64,000 nucleotides of DNA, from the NCBI RefSeq assembly GCF_045679555.1, contig NC_092096.1, positions 25,818,954-25,882,953 of the forward strand, given 5' to 3'. The notes under the pieces were generated by a model, which saw only the letters and a program-made list of their open reading frames with translations, was not told the origin of the DNA and searched no databases. Source of the DNA: Salvelinus alpinus. Taxonomy: Eukaryota > Chordata > Actinopteri > Salmoniformes > Salmonidae. The position numbers were made by a program, and so were the translations under genes. Within the stretch, counting starts at the first letter, position 1; every line of letters starts with the position of its first letter. This document shows, in pieces, positions 11,062 to 22,849 of this stretch.

Positions 11062-12425
11062 CTACGGTTCTACTAAGTCTTCAGACCCCTTGACATTTTC
11101 CACATTTTGTTACGTTACAGCCTTATTCTAAAATTGCTTAAATTGTTTTTTTCCTAGTAAATCTACACACAATACCCCATAATGACAAAGCAACACTCAC
11201 AGTACTTTGTAGAAGCACCTATGGCAGCGATTACATCATCATGTCTTCTTGGGTATGATGCTACAAGCTTGGAACACCTATATTTGGGGAGTTTCTCCCA
11301 TTCTTCACTGCAGATCCTCTCAAGCTTTGTCAGGTTGGATGGGGAGCGTTGCAGCACAGCTATTTTCAGGTCTCTCCAGAAATGTTTGATCGGGTTCAAG
11401 TCCGGGCTCTGGCTGGGCCACTCAAGGACATTCAGAGACTTGTCCTGAAACCACTCTTGTGTTGTCTTGGCTGTGTGCTTAGGGTCGTTGTCCTGTTGGA
11501 AGGTGAACCTTCGCCCCAGTCTGAGGTCCTGAGTGCTCTGGAGCAGGTTTTCATCAAGGATCTCTCTGTACTTTGCTCCGTTCATCTTTGCCTTGATCCT
11601 GACTAGTCTCCCAGTCCCTGCTGCTGAAAAACATCCCCACAGCATGATGTTGCCACCACCATGCTTCACCGTAGGGATGGTGGCAGGTTTCCTCCTGGCT
11701 TCCGTCTGGCCACTCTACCATAAAGGCCTAATTGGTGGAGTGCTGCAGAAATGGTTGTCCTTCTGGAAGGTTCTCTGACCTCCACAAAGGAACTCTAGAG
11801 CTCTGTCAGAGTGACCATCAGGTTCTTGGTCACCTACCTGACTAAGGCCCCCCCCGATTGCTCAGATTGGCCAGATGGCCAGCTCTAGGATGACTCTTGC
11901 TGGTTCCAAACTTCTTCCGTTTAAGAATGATAGAGGCACTGTTCTTGGGGACCTTCAAAGCTGCAGACATTTTTAGCACCCTTCCCCAGATCTGTGCATC
12001 GACACAATCCTGTCTTGGAGCTCTATGGACAATTCCTTCTACCTCATGGCTTGGTTACACTGTCAACTGTGGGACCTTATACTGTATAGACAGGTGTGTG
12101 CCTTTCCAAATCATGTCCAATCAATTGAATTTACAACAGGTGGACTCCAATCAATTTGTAGAAACATCTCAAGGATGATCAATGGAAACAGGATGCACCT
12201 GAGCTCAATTTCGATAGAAAAGGGTCTGAATACTTATGTAAATAAGGTATTTCTGTTTTCAATACAATTGCAAACATTTCTAAAAAACAGTTTTCTCTTT
12301 GTCATTATGGGGTGTTGTGTGTAGATTCCTGAGGAAATTGTTTGATTTAATCAATTTTAGAATAAGGCTGTAACGTATCAAAATGTGGAAAAGTCAAGGG
12401 GTCTGAATACTTTCCAAAGGCACTG
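11062..12425 (-). mobile_element. Tc1-like DNA transposon, degenerate
   Basis: Long terminal inverted repeats: the left side CAGACCCCTTGACATTTTCC is matched by the reverse complement of the right end, ending AAAGGCACTG at 12425. Both ends are flanked by TA (11060-11061, 12426-12427), the Tc1/mariner target. The outermost ~16 bp of the left repeat have diverged. The interior holds a minus-strand transposase remnant. Confidence 0.85.
11163..11669 (-). pseudogene. Tc1-like transposase, C-terminal half, inactive
   Basis: A 168-codon minus-strand frame shows MKHGGGNIMLWGCFSAAGTG, then FTFQQDNDPKHTAK with the second catalytic Asp, then SQSPDLNPIKHFW. In active Tc1 enzymes the last motif is PIENLW and its Glu is the third catalytic residue (DD34E); here it is Lys, so the protein should be inactive. 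The N-terminal DNA-binding half, expected at about 11670-12030, is scattered over other frames with stops. Confidence 0.8.
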
Positions 12426-12434
12426 TATGTCCAG

Positions 12435-12720
12435 TACAGGCTGGTAGTGGTGCATGGTAAATACTCTCATGTAACCAGGACCCTGGGAAGAGGTCCCTTT
12501 GCACAACTATTTAATATGGCTGCTGGTGAAACCTGATATTTGCAGAGCTGAGGAGTACGCCACTTATTTGCACAGTAAATATATCTCTGATTGGTATAAA
12601 CGCTCGGATCGCTCCACTCTCCCCGCCACAGCCCTGTATGGCAAACACTGCACATCTAGGTCTACAGATGGCACAGGAATGATAGCTATGACGGGTAATA
12701 ATCATGATGCGCCTTGAATT
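12435..12720 (+). other. Non-repetitive island, possible exon or conserved element
   Basis: After an acceptor-like TGATATTTGCAG (ending 12543) the plus strand is open for about 57 codons including EEYATYLHSKYISDWYKRSD, up to a stop near 12716. Composition and lack of repeats set it apart from its surroundings. I cannot assign a family and there is no clear donor, so it may equally be a conserved non-coding element. Confidence 0.2.
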
Positions 12721-12795
12721 ATGAGCTATTCATAGATTAACTAGCCATCTGGGTATATAACATTCACACAGGCTCTTAAACTCTAGTCATAAACC

Positions 12796-12905
12796 TTCCT
12801 AATATTGAGTTGCACCCCTTTTGCCCTCAGAACAGCCATCAGGGCATGGACGCTACAAAGTGTCGAAAGCGTTCGACGGGGATGCTGGCCCATGTTGACA
12901 CCAAA
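12796..12905. repeat. Fragment of a fish interspersed repeat
   Basis: The stretch around CCTAATATTGAGTTGCACCC ... GATGCTGGCCCATGTTGAC is a piece of a repeat I remember as abundant in teleosts. No ends or coding part are present. Confidence 0.45.
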
Positions 12906-15290
12906 TGAGAAACAGCTCACGCTAACCATTTTACTCGACCTATCAGAGCTGGTTATGCTATTTTTATGTTATCCAGAGCATTGGTGACTGCAACTGTGCT
13001 GCTAGCAACAATTTAGTTACGTTCTTTTGCCAACGTTTACTGACACCGGAAATATTCAACGGGTGTTGAGCATTCGTAAATTTGTCAGTTATTCTGCACT
13101 CTGGCACACAGACGAGAGTGCTCTGAAATCGGAGTAGATAGCCAGAGTGAATTTACCTCCTACGTCTATCGACAGTTGTTGCAGTGACATCATGAACATT
13201 CTATTGAAATGTTTACTTGCATAGTGGAGTCTTTTGATTAGACATGTAGCTAGCTAGCTAGCTAGCTAAACAATGAACCAAAATTCCAACTCATAACGAT
13301 ACTACCCTGCATGAATCTGCAGGTAGCTAACCAACGAGGTTTAATTATAGCAAGCTAACATTAGGCTATAACTAACAATGCAAACGACTCTGAGATACAA
13401 ATAATATTACTACACAGATCATACATGTAACGTTAACGTAGACTAACTCACTCTGGTACATTGGTCCGTCGGTACCTTGGTACGTACAATTGACCTTATT
13501 TTAGCACCCAAAAACGTAATACTTCCAGATCAACTGTAATGTCAATACCATTGTAAAGCACAATTTCTCCCCTTTTCAACAAAATCAATGACGATAAACA
13601 CTGCCCGTTTCTGCATGATTCAAGAAGGCAATGAGCTCCGTCGGGTCTTTTTAAAAATGGCGGGTGGGGAAGCGAAACTAATGCGTGATAGTGAGAAGGA
13701 GAGATGTCGTGTGGGGAAATGGCTATTTTTCACTCGATCTGTCCAACTTATCACCTTATTGCCTCTAAAATTTAAATAAAACACTATAAAGAGTTTATAT
13801 AATGTGTCATTACATACCTATTTGAAGGTTTGTGTCGAATTTGAATTGGGTTTTTAGGGCGGTGCTAAAGAGATCTTCAGAAGTAAACAGTGGCTTTTGA
13901 GTCATGATCGCTTGCAGTGATGATGCAAAAAATGACTAGGTATCCCCCTTACCCCCGTCACTGTCCATTTCTTGTTTTGAAACGATGAGAGAAGTGCTAC
14001 ACCTGGTGGAGAGAGATTGTGAGACAGAAATAGTTGCTTTATGCGTGCTGTACGTTACGGCATGAAACTTTCTCCAATACTATAGAGCCATTACCATGTC
14101 GATCAACGCTTGCATAGAAACGTAGTTCACACCCCAGATTTTGAAGTTAACACAGTCGCTACAGTCCCATTAGATTTCTTTGTAGCCTCGTTTGAATGTC
14201 GCGGTTGCGCACATTTGTACGGAATGGGGTGAGTTTACGTTAGCTAGCGAGCCTGCCAGCTAATGTTAGCTAGCAAGCTAACAGTACACTTTAACTTTAA
14301 ATTACTTCCTGACAAAATTAGAAACGTGTAACATCTGAAAATGTAGCTAGACTATACATGGGTAGCAGTTCTCCCGCTCTGTCATGGATGCCATGGTTGC
14401 CCTTAGTTTGAAGATGTAATCCTGAGACAGGTGTTTTATACAACAGCCTTCTGTGTGTTCTCTTTCGACTCTCTCTGCATATTTTCAATCAAACACCAGA
14501 ATATTCTCCATCTCCTTAGCTATCATACTCTAATTCCACTGGTTTCAAAACTCGGTTCTCCACAAGGTGGAGAGCAACAATTATGCAGTTCACTATGTGA
14601 TATCTTTCACAATAGCTGCGTTAGAAAGGATTATCTACACATACTGACCAGCTCATGCAATTTCATCTTTCCACAAGATATAAACCCGACACAAATCTAG
14701 GGTTGCTACCCAAGCCGGCTGGTCGTTCGTTCTATCGGTTCGGTTGCTAGAGACACGACCCAGTCGTTCGTTCTAAATGTCCCATTGTCATTCTGGCTGG
14801 CAACGTTCTTATCCTTTGCTTGCTAGCGGGCCAACTACGACTAACTTACAGTCACATCAAAAAAGTGCAGCCAGAATAGCAGCAAAGTAGCTGCATTAGC
14901 ATTTGTTTGAGCAGTTACTAGAGACTTTTATTTGAAATACATCCATAACAATGAGCTAATGAGGCACGATTACACCTGGCATAGAAAATGTGCTCACTTG
15001 TCAAGACAGTGTTGTTCAGAGGAGCTAGCCAACAACACAGCTAACACAATCACTTCAAACTGAAGCTGGAAAGACTGCAAACAAGCTGAACTTTTTTCAA
15101 TTGAAATTTCTTTGTATATATCCATAAAAATGATGGCAGCTGATACATGATTTCAACTGGCTGAGAAACGCTGCCTGCCTCGTCCCAACTCCTGACATGT
15201 CCATTACTATGGGACAGCTGGAGATAGCATTTGAATATTGAAACAATTTTGCAAATGTCGAGAGGCAGACAGTAAGGATTAAACAAATCT
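12905..15290. repeat. Large unnamed interspersed repeat (probable)
   Basis: The block from the GACGAGAGTGCTCTGAAATC region through TTGCCTCTAAAATTTAAATA, TAAACAGTGGCTTTTGAGTC and CACACCCCAGATTTTGAAG matches, from memory, a multi-copy non-coding salmonid sequence. It contains a TAGC/CTAG tetramer palindrome at 13248-13267. Short open frames (13588, 14431, 15050) show no homology. Superfamily and borders are uncertain. Confidence 0.35.
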
Positions 15291-15478
15291 GCACTGTTGA
15301 AAACTAAATGTTAGTCTAAAAAAATGTGAGATAATGTCTAGATGCTTTTTATAGTGGAGATCAAGTTGATAAATTGCTTGGCTGGGCTGATGGATTGCGG
15401 AGTCAGATGGAAAATAGTAAATAGGCATTTTAAAGTCATAGATTTAGTTAACTGATATTTGATATAGGCCATGCAGTC

Positions 15479-15530
15479 ACAATTTTAGAACACAGTTTCC
15501 TTACAATTTTAGAACACAGTTTCCTTTATC
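15479..15530. repeat. 24-bp tandem duplication
   Basis: ACAATTTTAGAACACAGTTT plus CCTT occurs twice head-to-tail, upstream of the putative promoter. Confidence 0.9.
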
Positions 15531-15589
15531 CCGATAGTAATATCATCAATATCATACATATGTGATATAATGTATAAAAAAAATAATGG

Positions 15590-16124
15590 GAAACGGTGTT
15601 TGCCTGCCAGTGAGTTTGATTCTGACTGGCTGGTGTTGTGTGCTCTCTGGGCGGTGGCCGTTCGTGGCCCAACCCCAGCGAGGAGTGAGTGCCTTGTATG
15701 GAGAGCAACGCGTGATGATGATCGTTCTCAGGCAAGGGGTGGGGGTGGAGTGGAGTGGGGGGCTTGGAAACCGATCCGCTCGGGAGGGCTCTCTCGCACA
15801 CATTGCCTAAACACAATGTTCCGTGCTGGCGAGCGGGGCGTCCTCCCTCTCCACTCCTCTCCTAAAAACACACTGGGCGCGTCTTGTAAGATAACCGCCG
15901 GAGATCTGACACACACTCTCTGAAAAAGACATACAAACACAAACTCATCAGGGGGAGACGAACCAGCTGAGATTTGTTTTCAAACTGTCCCCCGATGGCT
16001 GCGTGACAGGTCCGCTGAACGCACAAGAAGACGCACACGGTTCCAGGATTTGGACTGCCTCGCGCATCTCTTTCCCTGTCTTGAGTCGGTTTTTATTATC
16101 GTGTGTTGAGATCTCCGTTCAATC
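15590..16124 (+). promoter_or_regulatory. cacna2d1: Probable promoter / 5' UTR of cacna2d1
   Basis: This stretch just ahead of the start codon is GC- and CpG-richer than its surroundings (GGGCGGTGG near 15650, GAGCGGGGCG near 15830, GGGCGCGTC near 15875) and free of recognised repeats. A TATA-like TGTATAAAA lies at about 15569-15577 but there is no proof it is used. The 5' UTR part, roughly 15900-16124, contains one upstream ATG. The call rests on position and composition only; the transcription start is not determined. Confidence 0.45.
15995..16006 (+). promoter_or_regulatory. Three-codon upstream ORF in the putative 5' UTR
   Basis: ATG GCT GCG TGA lies 130 bp ahead of the main start. It is the only ATG I see between about 15900 and 16125. 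G at +4 and C at -3 give a moderate context. Very short uORFs can lower translation of the main frame, but this applies only if transcription starts upstream of 15995. Confidence 0.35.
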
Positions 16125-16213
16125 ATGGATACCTACAGCTCCTTCACCGCTCTACTTTTACTTCTGGCTTCGTTAAATAATGTGTCAACTGTGCAGTTCC
16201 CATCGCCACTTCT
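16125..16213 (+). CDS. cacna2d1: cacna2d1 exon 1: start codon and signal peptide of calcium channel alpha2/delta-1 subunit
   Basis: First coding exon, 29 codons plus two bases. The protein is an extracellular, membrane-anchored auxiliary subunit of voltage-gated calcium channels that raises surface expression of the pore subunit; in mammals it is the gabapentinoid receptor. The ATG has A at -3 and G at +4. The encoded start MDTYSSFTALLLLLASLNNV is a typical signal peptide with a hydrophobic core (residues 8-16), and the exon ends at FPSPL followed by a GTAAGTA donor at 16214. The leftover CT joins the G at 40076 to make a leucine codon, so the phase fits exon 2 exactly. Human alpha2/delta-1 has a comparable signal peptide and a FPSAV-like junction just before the same domain (from memory). 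The first exon alone would not be recognisable; the call depends on exons 2 and 3. An intervening unseen exon is possible but not required. Confidence 0.8.
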
Positions 16214-17219
16214 GTAAGTAGCCTTACCAGACAGGCTGTCCTCCGATGACAGCCTGTTTGCTTTCCCAATACTAAACCTAAAGCAAAATACAAACTCTTT
16301 ATGGCTATTATGATGTAGGCTAGTTGTTATTTATATTGTTATGATATTATAAGTATATCATTATAATAGGCTTATTTAACTATGTTGTTATTATTACAAA
16401 TAGCCCAATAATAGCCTACAACATTTTTGGAAAAACTTGCATTGCATTGAAAACGGTTACCCATCGGTTTATGACCCATCGGTTTATGGTCATGTGTTTC
16501 AATGGAAATGCATAACGTCTTCGAAAACTGTGACAATGTTTGAATTGTGCTTCTGGATCTTGCTGAATTTAGTCTATAGTTAATAACCGACTTCGTTTGA
16601 TTAAAAACACTTTACACTCGGATTTAGTGGCGGATCAATCAGTCATAATAAATAGGCTATTGTCATTACATAGGCTACCTCAGGGGTGATTTAAAAAAAA
16701 TGTAAATGCGGGGGGGGGGGAAAGAACCAGTCCTGGGTGGCCATGGGAAAGCAGCAGATCGTATCACAAATAGACTTGAAAATTGCTTTAAACTATGATG
16801 CATTGTGTTGAATAACTGTTTCAACTGTTCATTTGTGTCTGCCCTAATTTATTAAATAAATACATTTGAAGTGATCCATATTCAAGTTAGATACTCATAG
16901 ATGTTCAGTGGTAACTCCCCCTCCAATAAATATTTTTCCCCTTCAAGGAATTTTTTGAAAGTGGAAGCTGATCTCCCTTATTTACACAATTTAAAAGCTC
17001 TAAAATGATATTTGGAGTAAAACAAAAACAGGCAAAAATGACTTCAGCCATTATCAACTGCTGTAGCTTCTTTCACCTCAGGTGATAAGGGAAGTGCATA
17101 ACATTCTAGAACAAATACATGCCATAGCCTACAGAAATGAGCTGCTACACACTAGCAACTACACACTAGCTCAGCACCTGTCAAGTCAAACAGCAGTCAC
17201 CTAGCCACCTAGCCATCTA

Positions 17220-17650
17220 GCCTGGTCTCAGAGACTAGACGTAACATAGAACATGTAAATCCAGAACACTCAAATTAGTATGATATGTTACATGTGGTAT
17301 GGTTACATAAAACAGTAGGTTACTTATCGCAAAAACATAACGCAAACGCCTAGTAATCCAAAGGTTGTGTGTTCAAATCTCATCAGAGACAATTTTAGCA
17401 AATTTGCAACTACTAACTACTTTTAGCTACTTTGCAACTACTTAGCATGTTAACTAACCCTTCCCCTAACCCTTTAACCTAACTCCTAACCTTAACCCTG
17501 ACAACTAACCCATAGCCTGCTAGCTAACTTTAGCATTAGCCACCTAGCCATGTTAGCAACAATCCATTTGAATTAGTAAAATATCATACTTTTTGCGAAT
17601 TCGTAACATATTGTACGAATTGCATTATGAAATGCTCTGAGATCATGTTG
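17220..17650. repeat. Foldback-type interspersed element with a tRNA-like B box
   Basis: Ends are imperfect inverted copies (GGTCTCAGAGACTAG left, CTCTGAGATCATG right), with inverted TATGATATGTTACATG / CGTAACATATTGTACGA inside. The interior has GGTTGTGTGTTCAAATCTC, a B-box-like SINE motif, and a stretch of CTAACCCTTCCCCTAACCC. Moderate-confidence memory of a fish repeat. Confidence 0.45.
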
Positions 17651-17999
17651 AGCCATCAACCATAGTCCTAAAGCCTGTCAGCCAATCCACCAGCCTTCCA
17701 GCCAATCAACCAGCCTTCCCGCCATGTCTGAGCCGTCCGCATAGTCCTCAAGCCAGCTCTGTAAAACCGCTAAACAGGCAGAACAAAGGCACAATCTTTT
17801 CTCTCCTATCTGAGCCAGATTGACAGATTGGGGGGGAACTAAGTGTGGCAAATCACATTTCAGCACCCTTCTGGCAACGCCCCTGACGTAACTTCAGGTA
17901 AATGATGTCCAACTCAATGAATTGGACGGCTTGAATCTTTCATTTCAGTGCAGTGACAAGGCAAAGCAATGAATGACCAAATAGTCTCAGCCCGCTGTA

Positions 18000-19507
18000 G
18001 AATGCATGTATGGCTCCACACACGCAATTCCATTTCCACTGAGAAAGCAGTACGCCAACCCTTTCTAAGGCCCCATTGTCGGCATCATATTGTCAACGGC
18101 GACATGCCATGGGGTGGCATTGTGATTATTTTAGGAATGATAGGCTTCTTTATTTCTATCTAATATGAGTTAGGCAGTACATCCCCACCCACCCATGCCT
18201 TTTTCCTTGAATACCTTGCATGTACTGGTGGAACAGTGACTACTAAAAAATTCAAAAGGTAGTTCTATATGCAATTTTCATAAATATAATCAGATCCCTG
18301 ACAGATGAACTGATCAAATGTCTAGCTGCCATACTCAGAACAGAAGACATGCCCATTCACTTTTACATGCCTAGCAGGTGCAGTGGTTCAGTAAACCAAC
18401 CTGTCTATGAGTTTATTAATGCCCACACTGCTATTCTCACTAGCTGCACTTCAAATGCAGCTAGTAATCAAATGACACCCCACTCAGCTCCGGGGCGATC
18501 TGGTTCTGCCTAACTTCAGGGGTCTGTTTAGGAGGGTGCAACGTTACAGAACGTTCAGATAGGAATGTATTGTGTAGATTACATTACCTATGATTGTCCA
18601 TCAGGTAGGTATAGGTTTGGAATCCTGTTGGTTCTATGTGTTACATTTCTACCTGCAGCGTTCTGAAAGTTTCACCTCATCACCTCACCCCAGGTCTCAT
18701 GGATGGAGGGCACAGGTGGCCGGTGGTACATTAATTGGGGAGGATGTGCTCTTAGCAATGGCATTCATTTAATAGCATTAATAGCGTTCCATTCCATCCA
18801 TTATAATGAGCCGTCCTCCCCTCAGCAGCATCCTGTGAGGGAGGGTGACATCACTGTCTGAACTATGTTCTGTTCTCTTGGTCTGTTCCCCTGGAGATCT
18901 AGTGATCCATTTGGCTCTCACACTAATGGCACCGACAAGAGGATGATGTCATACTGGCAGAGTAGTCCAGCCATAGGCATTGAGGATTTATAGACACTGA
19001 GTGTTATAGAGAGAGATTTTATAGACACTGAGTGGTTGATGGTAGTCGTGGAGTTTTAAAGACTAAAACTGTTGATTGACTGACACGTTGTTCGCTATGA
19101 AAAAGGACTTTTAAACTGGCAATGATTGAGAAATCCAAAATTCTTTCGAATGCCTTTTGGGCTGGCCGAATGACGAGTTTCTGACGCGCACCGGCATCTA
19201 GTATTCGATTGGTTCCTTAGACGTTGAGGAAGTAGTGTGAACGACTGGATTTAAACCTGGTCTTCTACCCACCACAGGACTGTATTAGCCTAGGCATTGG
19301 CTCTTGGATTTTGTCAGGTTTTAGCTAAGGATTGTCATCACGTAAGAGAGGTTGACAGAACTGTCTTACCTTGACTCTGGCTACCAATGTCTCTCTAGGT
19401 CCTAGGGCCTTATCTATGGACAGAGGTTGCTATAACCTGGTCCCAGATCTATGTATTAACCTTGGCATAAACAGACTGGCAACCCGGCTAGCTATAATAC
19501 TTGACTA
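18000..19507. other. Intron 1 segment, nothing recognised
   Basis: No coding similarity, no named repeat. A short local repeat 'ATAGACACTGAGTG' occurs twice around 18985-19035. Confidence 0.5.
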
Positions 19508-20426
19508 CAGTGGCGGTCAGTGCCGTTTAACGTGAGGGAGGACAATACATTTTTTCATAAGCATGGCCTTATTTCTATTACAGCATGTTGGATGACTGTC
19601 ATTCATATTCCATTCACCCAGTTTAATGTAACATTGATAGGTTTAGGCTACTACATGATACTCAAATGTTCTATATACCCATCATGAGACTGCTACAACC
19701 TAGCCTATGAATGAAAGTTTACAATGTAGGTGCACACAGATCGAGAGAAAATGTTGAGATGACAGTGACACATTCAATATCGCCTTGAACACTCTTGCCT
19801 GCATCTAGGTGATCTAGGGTGTAATCATTAGTCCAACACTTCCAAACGAGAGTTTCTATTGGACAAATTCAGGTATGTTATTCCAGTTTCATTTGCTTCC
19901 ATTTAAGAAATATTTTTCAGCAGAATGGGTGGAATGAGTACACTCCTGATCACGCATAAACAGCCACGTTGTACTCATTCTAGCCTCTATGCACTCTCCT
20001 CTTCTCACCCTTTCCCTTCGTTTGTGGACTTCAATGAACAACAAATCAGCTGTATGTGACCGGGTGAAAAAACCTTTCCAAACCATGTCATAACCGTTAC
20101 CGTTACACACAGCCTACATAGTTGTCCCCATATTAGCTAAAGTAAAGTCCTAGTCAACATAACTAAACTAATGCGTTAGTAAACCCGCTACAATCATGCA
20201 GTAACGTTAGTGTACAGTCAGTAAGCAGTTACACCGGCGGGCCCGGTGGCAATAAATTAATAAAACCAAAAGCTTACCTTGACGTGGAAGAGTTCCAGTG
20301 TTGTGTTGGCTAGTCATAGCCAACTAGCTAACATAGCATCCCTCTGTTTGAGCCAGGTGTTTGAGTAACTAAACTAACCGGCTGCAATCGCTAGCTAAGT
20401 AAGTGAAACTGAAAATGAACAAAATG

Positions 20427-20469
<43 letters not shown>

Positions 20470-21025
20470 GTTGCTTCTCCTTCATTTTTGAAGAAATTAA
20501 TTTAGTTGAAAACTGTTCAACTATTGTCTTTCGCTCTCTTTGAGTCACCTACTCACCACATTGTATGCACTGCAGTGCTAGCTAGCTGTAGCTTATGCTT
20601 TCAGTACTAGATTCATTATTTGATCCTTTGATTGGGTGGACAAGATGTCAGTTCATGTTGCATAAGTTCTGATAGGTTGGAGGACGTCCTCCAGAAGTTG
20701 TCATAATTACTGTGTAAGTCTATGGAAGGGGGTGGGAACCATGAGCCTCCTAGGTTTTGTATTGAAGTCAGTGTGCCAAGAGGAGGATGGAAGCTAGCTG
20801 TCCTCCGGTTACACCATCGTGCTACCCTACAGAGTGCTGTTGAGGCTACTGTAGACCTTCATTGCAAAACAGTGTGTTTTAATCAATTATTTGGTAACTT
20901 GTGAATATATTTAGTGTAGTTTTATCCAAAAAATATACATTTTTCAATGTTTTACAATTGTTATTTTTACGTAATTCACTGAGGAAGATGGCCCTCCCTT
21001 CCTCCTCTGAGGAGCCTCCCCTGCT
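19508..21025. mobile_element. Possible non-autonomous DNA element
   Basis: CAGTGGCGGTCAGTGCCGTT at the left and CTCTGAGGAGCCTCCCCTG at the right resemble the ends of a ~1.5-kb fish element I recall, with imperfect inverted similarity (GAGGGAGGAC / CTCCCTTCCTCC). Interior non-coding, with a TC microsatellite at 20431-20470. Confidence 0.3.
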
Positions 21026-21193
21026 TGACTACCATATAAAGCTGACTGGGTTTCTCTTTTTCTCACTATTGCCGTGATCAGAGCTGCAGCAGTTGGCCGT
21101 CCTCGGGTTGGCAGTGTAAACATACTGCTCATTTTACTACGTTGACATTGATTTTGAGTGACTATTACAGAGGAAGTGTTGAATAAAATAATG

Positions 21194-21335
<142 letters not shown>

Positions 21336-21429
21336 CTGTTGAGAGGAGCTTCGGAAACTGTCTGAAGTGCTCCTATAGTTGTAAGACAGGGGTACGACAC
21401 AATTAACATCTTGGCTTTAGAGATTTTTA

Positions 21430-22740
21430 TTCTGTCTCGTTCTTTATCTCTCTCTCCCTGCCTCTTCCTCTTTCTGCCTGCCTGCCTGCCTCTCTCTCTC
21501 TCTCTCTCTTATTTCCCTGCCTCTCTTTCTCTCTCTTGCTCGCTCTCTCTTGCTCGCTCTCTCTCTCTCTCACACACTCTCTCTCTCCCTGCTTCTATCT
21601 CTCTCCCTGACTCTCTCTTACTCCCTGCCTCTATCTCTCTCACTGCCTCTCTCTCTATCACTATTTCTCCCTGCTTCTATCTCTCTCTCTCTCTTTCTCC
21701 CTTCCTCTATCTCTCTTCCTGCCTCTCTCTCTATCACTCTTTCTCCCTGCCGATCTCTCTCTCTCTCTTTCTCACTTCCTCTATCTCTCTTCCTGCCGCT
21801 CTCTTTCTCCCTGCCATTCTCTCTCCTTCTCCCTGCCTCTCTCTCCCTTTCTCCCTGCCTCTCTCTCCCTTTCTCCCTACCTCTCTCTCTTATTTCCCTG
21901 CCTCTCTCTTTCTTTCTCTCTCTTGCTCTTTCTCTCTCTCTCGCTCACTCGCTCTTTCTCCCTACCTCTATCTCTCTTTCTGCCTGCCTCTCTCTCTTTC
22001 TGCCTGCCTATCTCTCTTTCTACAGTCCCTGCCTCTCTCTATCTCTCTCCCTGGCTCTCTCTTTCTCCCTGCCTTTCTCTGCCTCTCTTTCTCCCTGCCT
22101 CTCTCTATCTCTCTCCCTGCCTCTCTCGTTCTCCCTGCCTCTCTTTCTCTCTTTCTCCCTGCCTCTCTATATCTCTCTCTCTCCCTGCCTCTCTCTCTTT
22201 CTACCTGCCTCTCTCAATCTCTCTCCCTATCTCTCTCTTTCTCCCTGCCTCTCTTTATCTTTTTTCTCCCTGCCTCTCTCTCTCTCCCTGCCCCTCTCTG
22301 CCACTCTATCTCTCTCTTTCTCCTTGCTTCTATCTCTTTTCCTGCTGTTCTCTTTTTCTCCCTGTCTCTCTCTTTGCTCTCGTTCTCTCTCACCCTCTCT
22401 TTGCTCTCGCTCTCTCTCACTCTCTCTTTGCTATCGCTCTTTCTCCCTGCCTCTCTCTTTCCCCTTGCCTCCCTCTCTCTCTTGCTTTATCCCTGCCTCT
22501 TGCTCTGTTTCTCCTGCTTTCTCTTATTGTTGCTTGTTTCTCTCTTACTTTTCCTCTTGATCTCTTTTCATATTGCTCCCATCTCTCACCCCCTCCTCCC
22601 TCTCCATCTTTCTATCCCTCTCTCTGTCACAGTGCGTGACTGCATCTCTGTGCTCCAGCGCTAACCTCACATGCCAGTGTCTGTCTGCCTCAGATGTTCT
22701 GTAGCCACTCTTCTCCCTCTCTCTTTCTCTCTCTCCTTGA
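21430..22740. repeat. 1.3-kb polypyrimidine (CT-rich) tract
   Basis: Plus strand is almost only C and T, built of CTCTCTCT and CTTTCTCCCTGCCTCT-like units. The long Ser/Leu/Pro-rich open frames across it (up to 417 codons) are an artefact of the absence of stop codons in CT sequence. Such mirror-like tracts can form triplex H-DNA. Confidence 0.9.
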
Positions 22741-22849
22741 GATGGAACATGTCTCCTAGGCCGCTCCGTGGCTTCGAGGCAGATGATTAACATCATCGAA
22801 TCTGAAATGCAAAGTCTGATGTCACAGATTGTGCCCCCAGAGAGGCCCG

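Noticed and set aside
13930..13960. SINE tail (GACTAGGTATCCCCCTTACC)
   Set aside because: It resembles a SINE 3' end, but the flanking sequence matches the larger unnamed repeat and no SINE body is present.
15570..15923. 117-codon open frame upstream of cacna2d1
   Set aside because: No homology or splice context; it lies in the CpG-rich promoter-like region where stops are rare.
21411..22664. 417-codon Ser/Leu/Pro-rich open frame
   Set aside because: It is the translation of a CT-rich tract, which has no stop codons; other plus frames are equally open.
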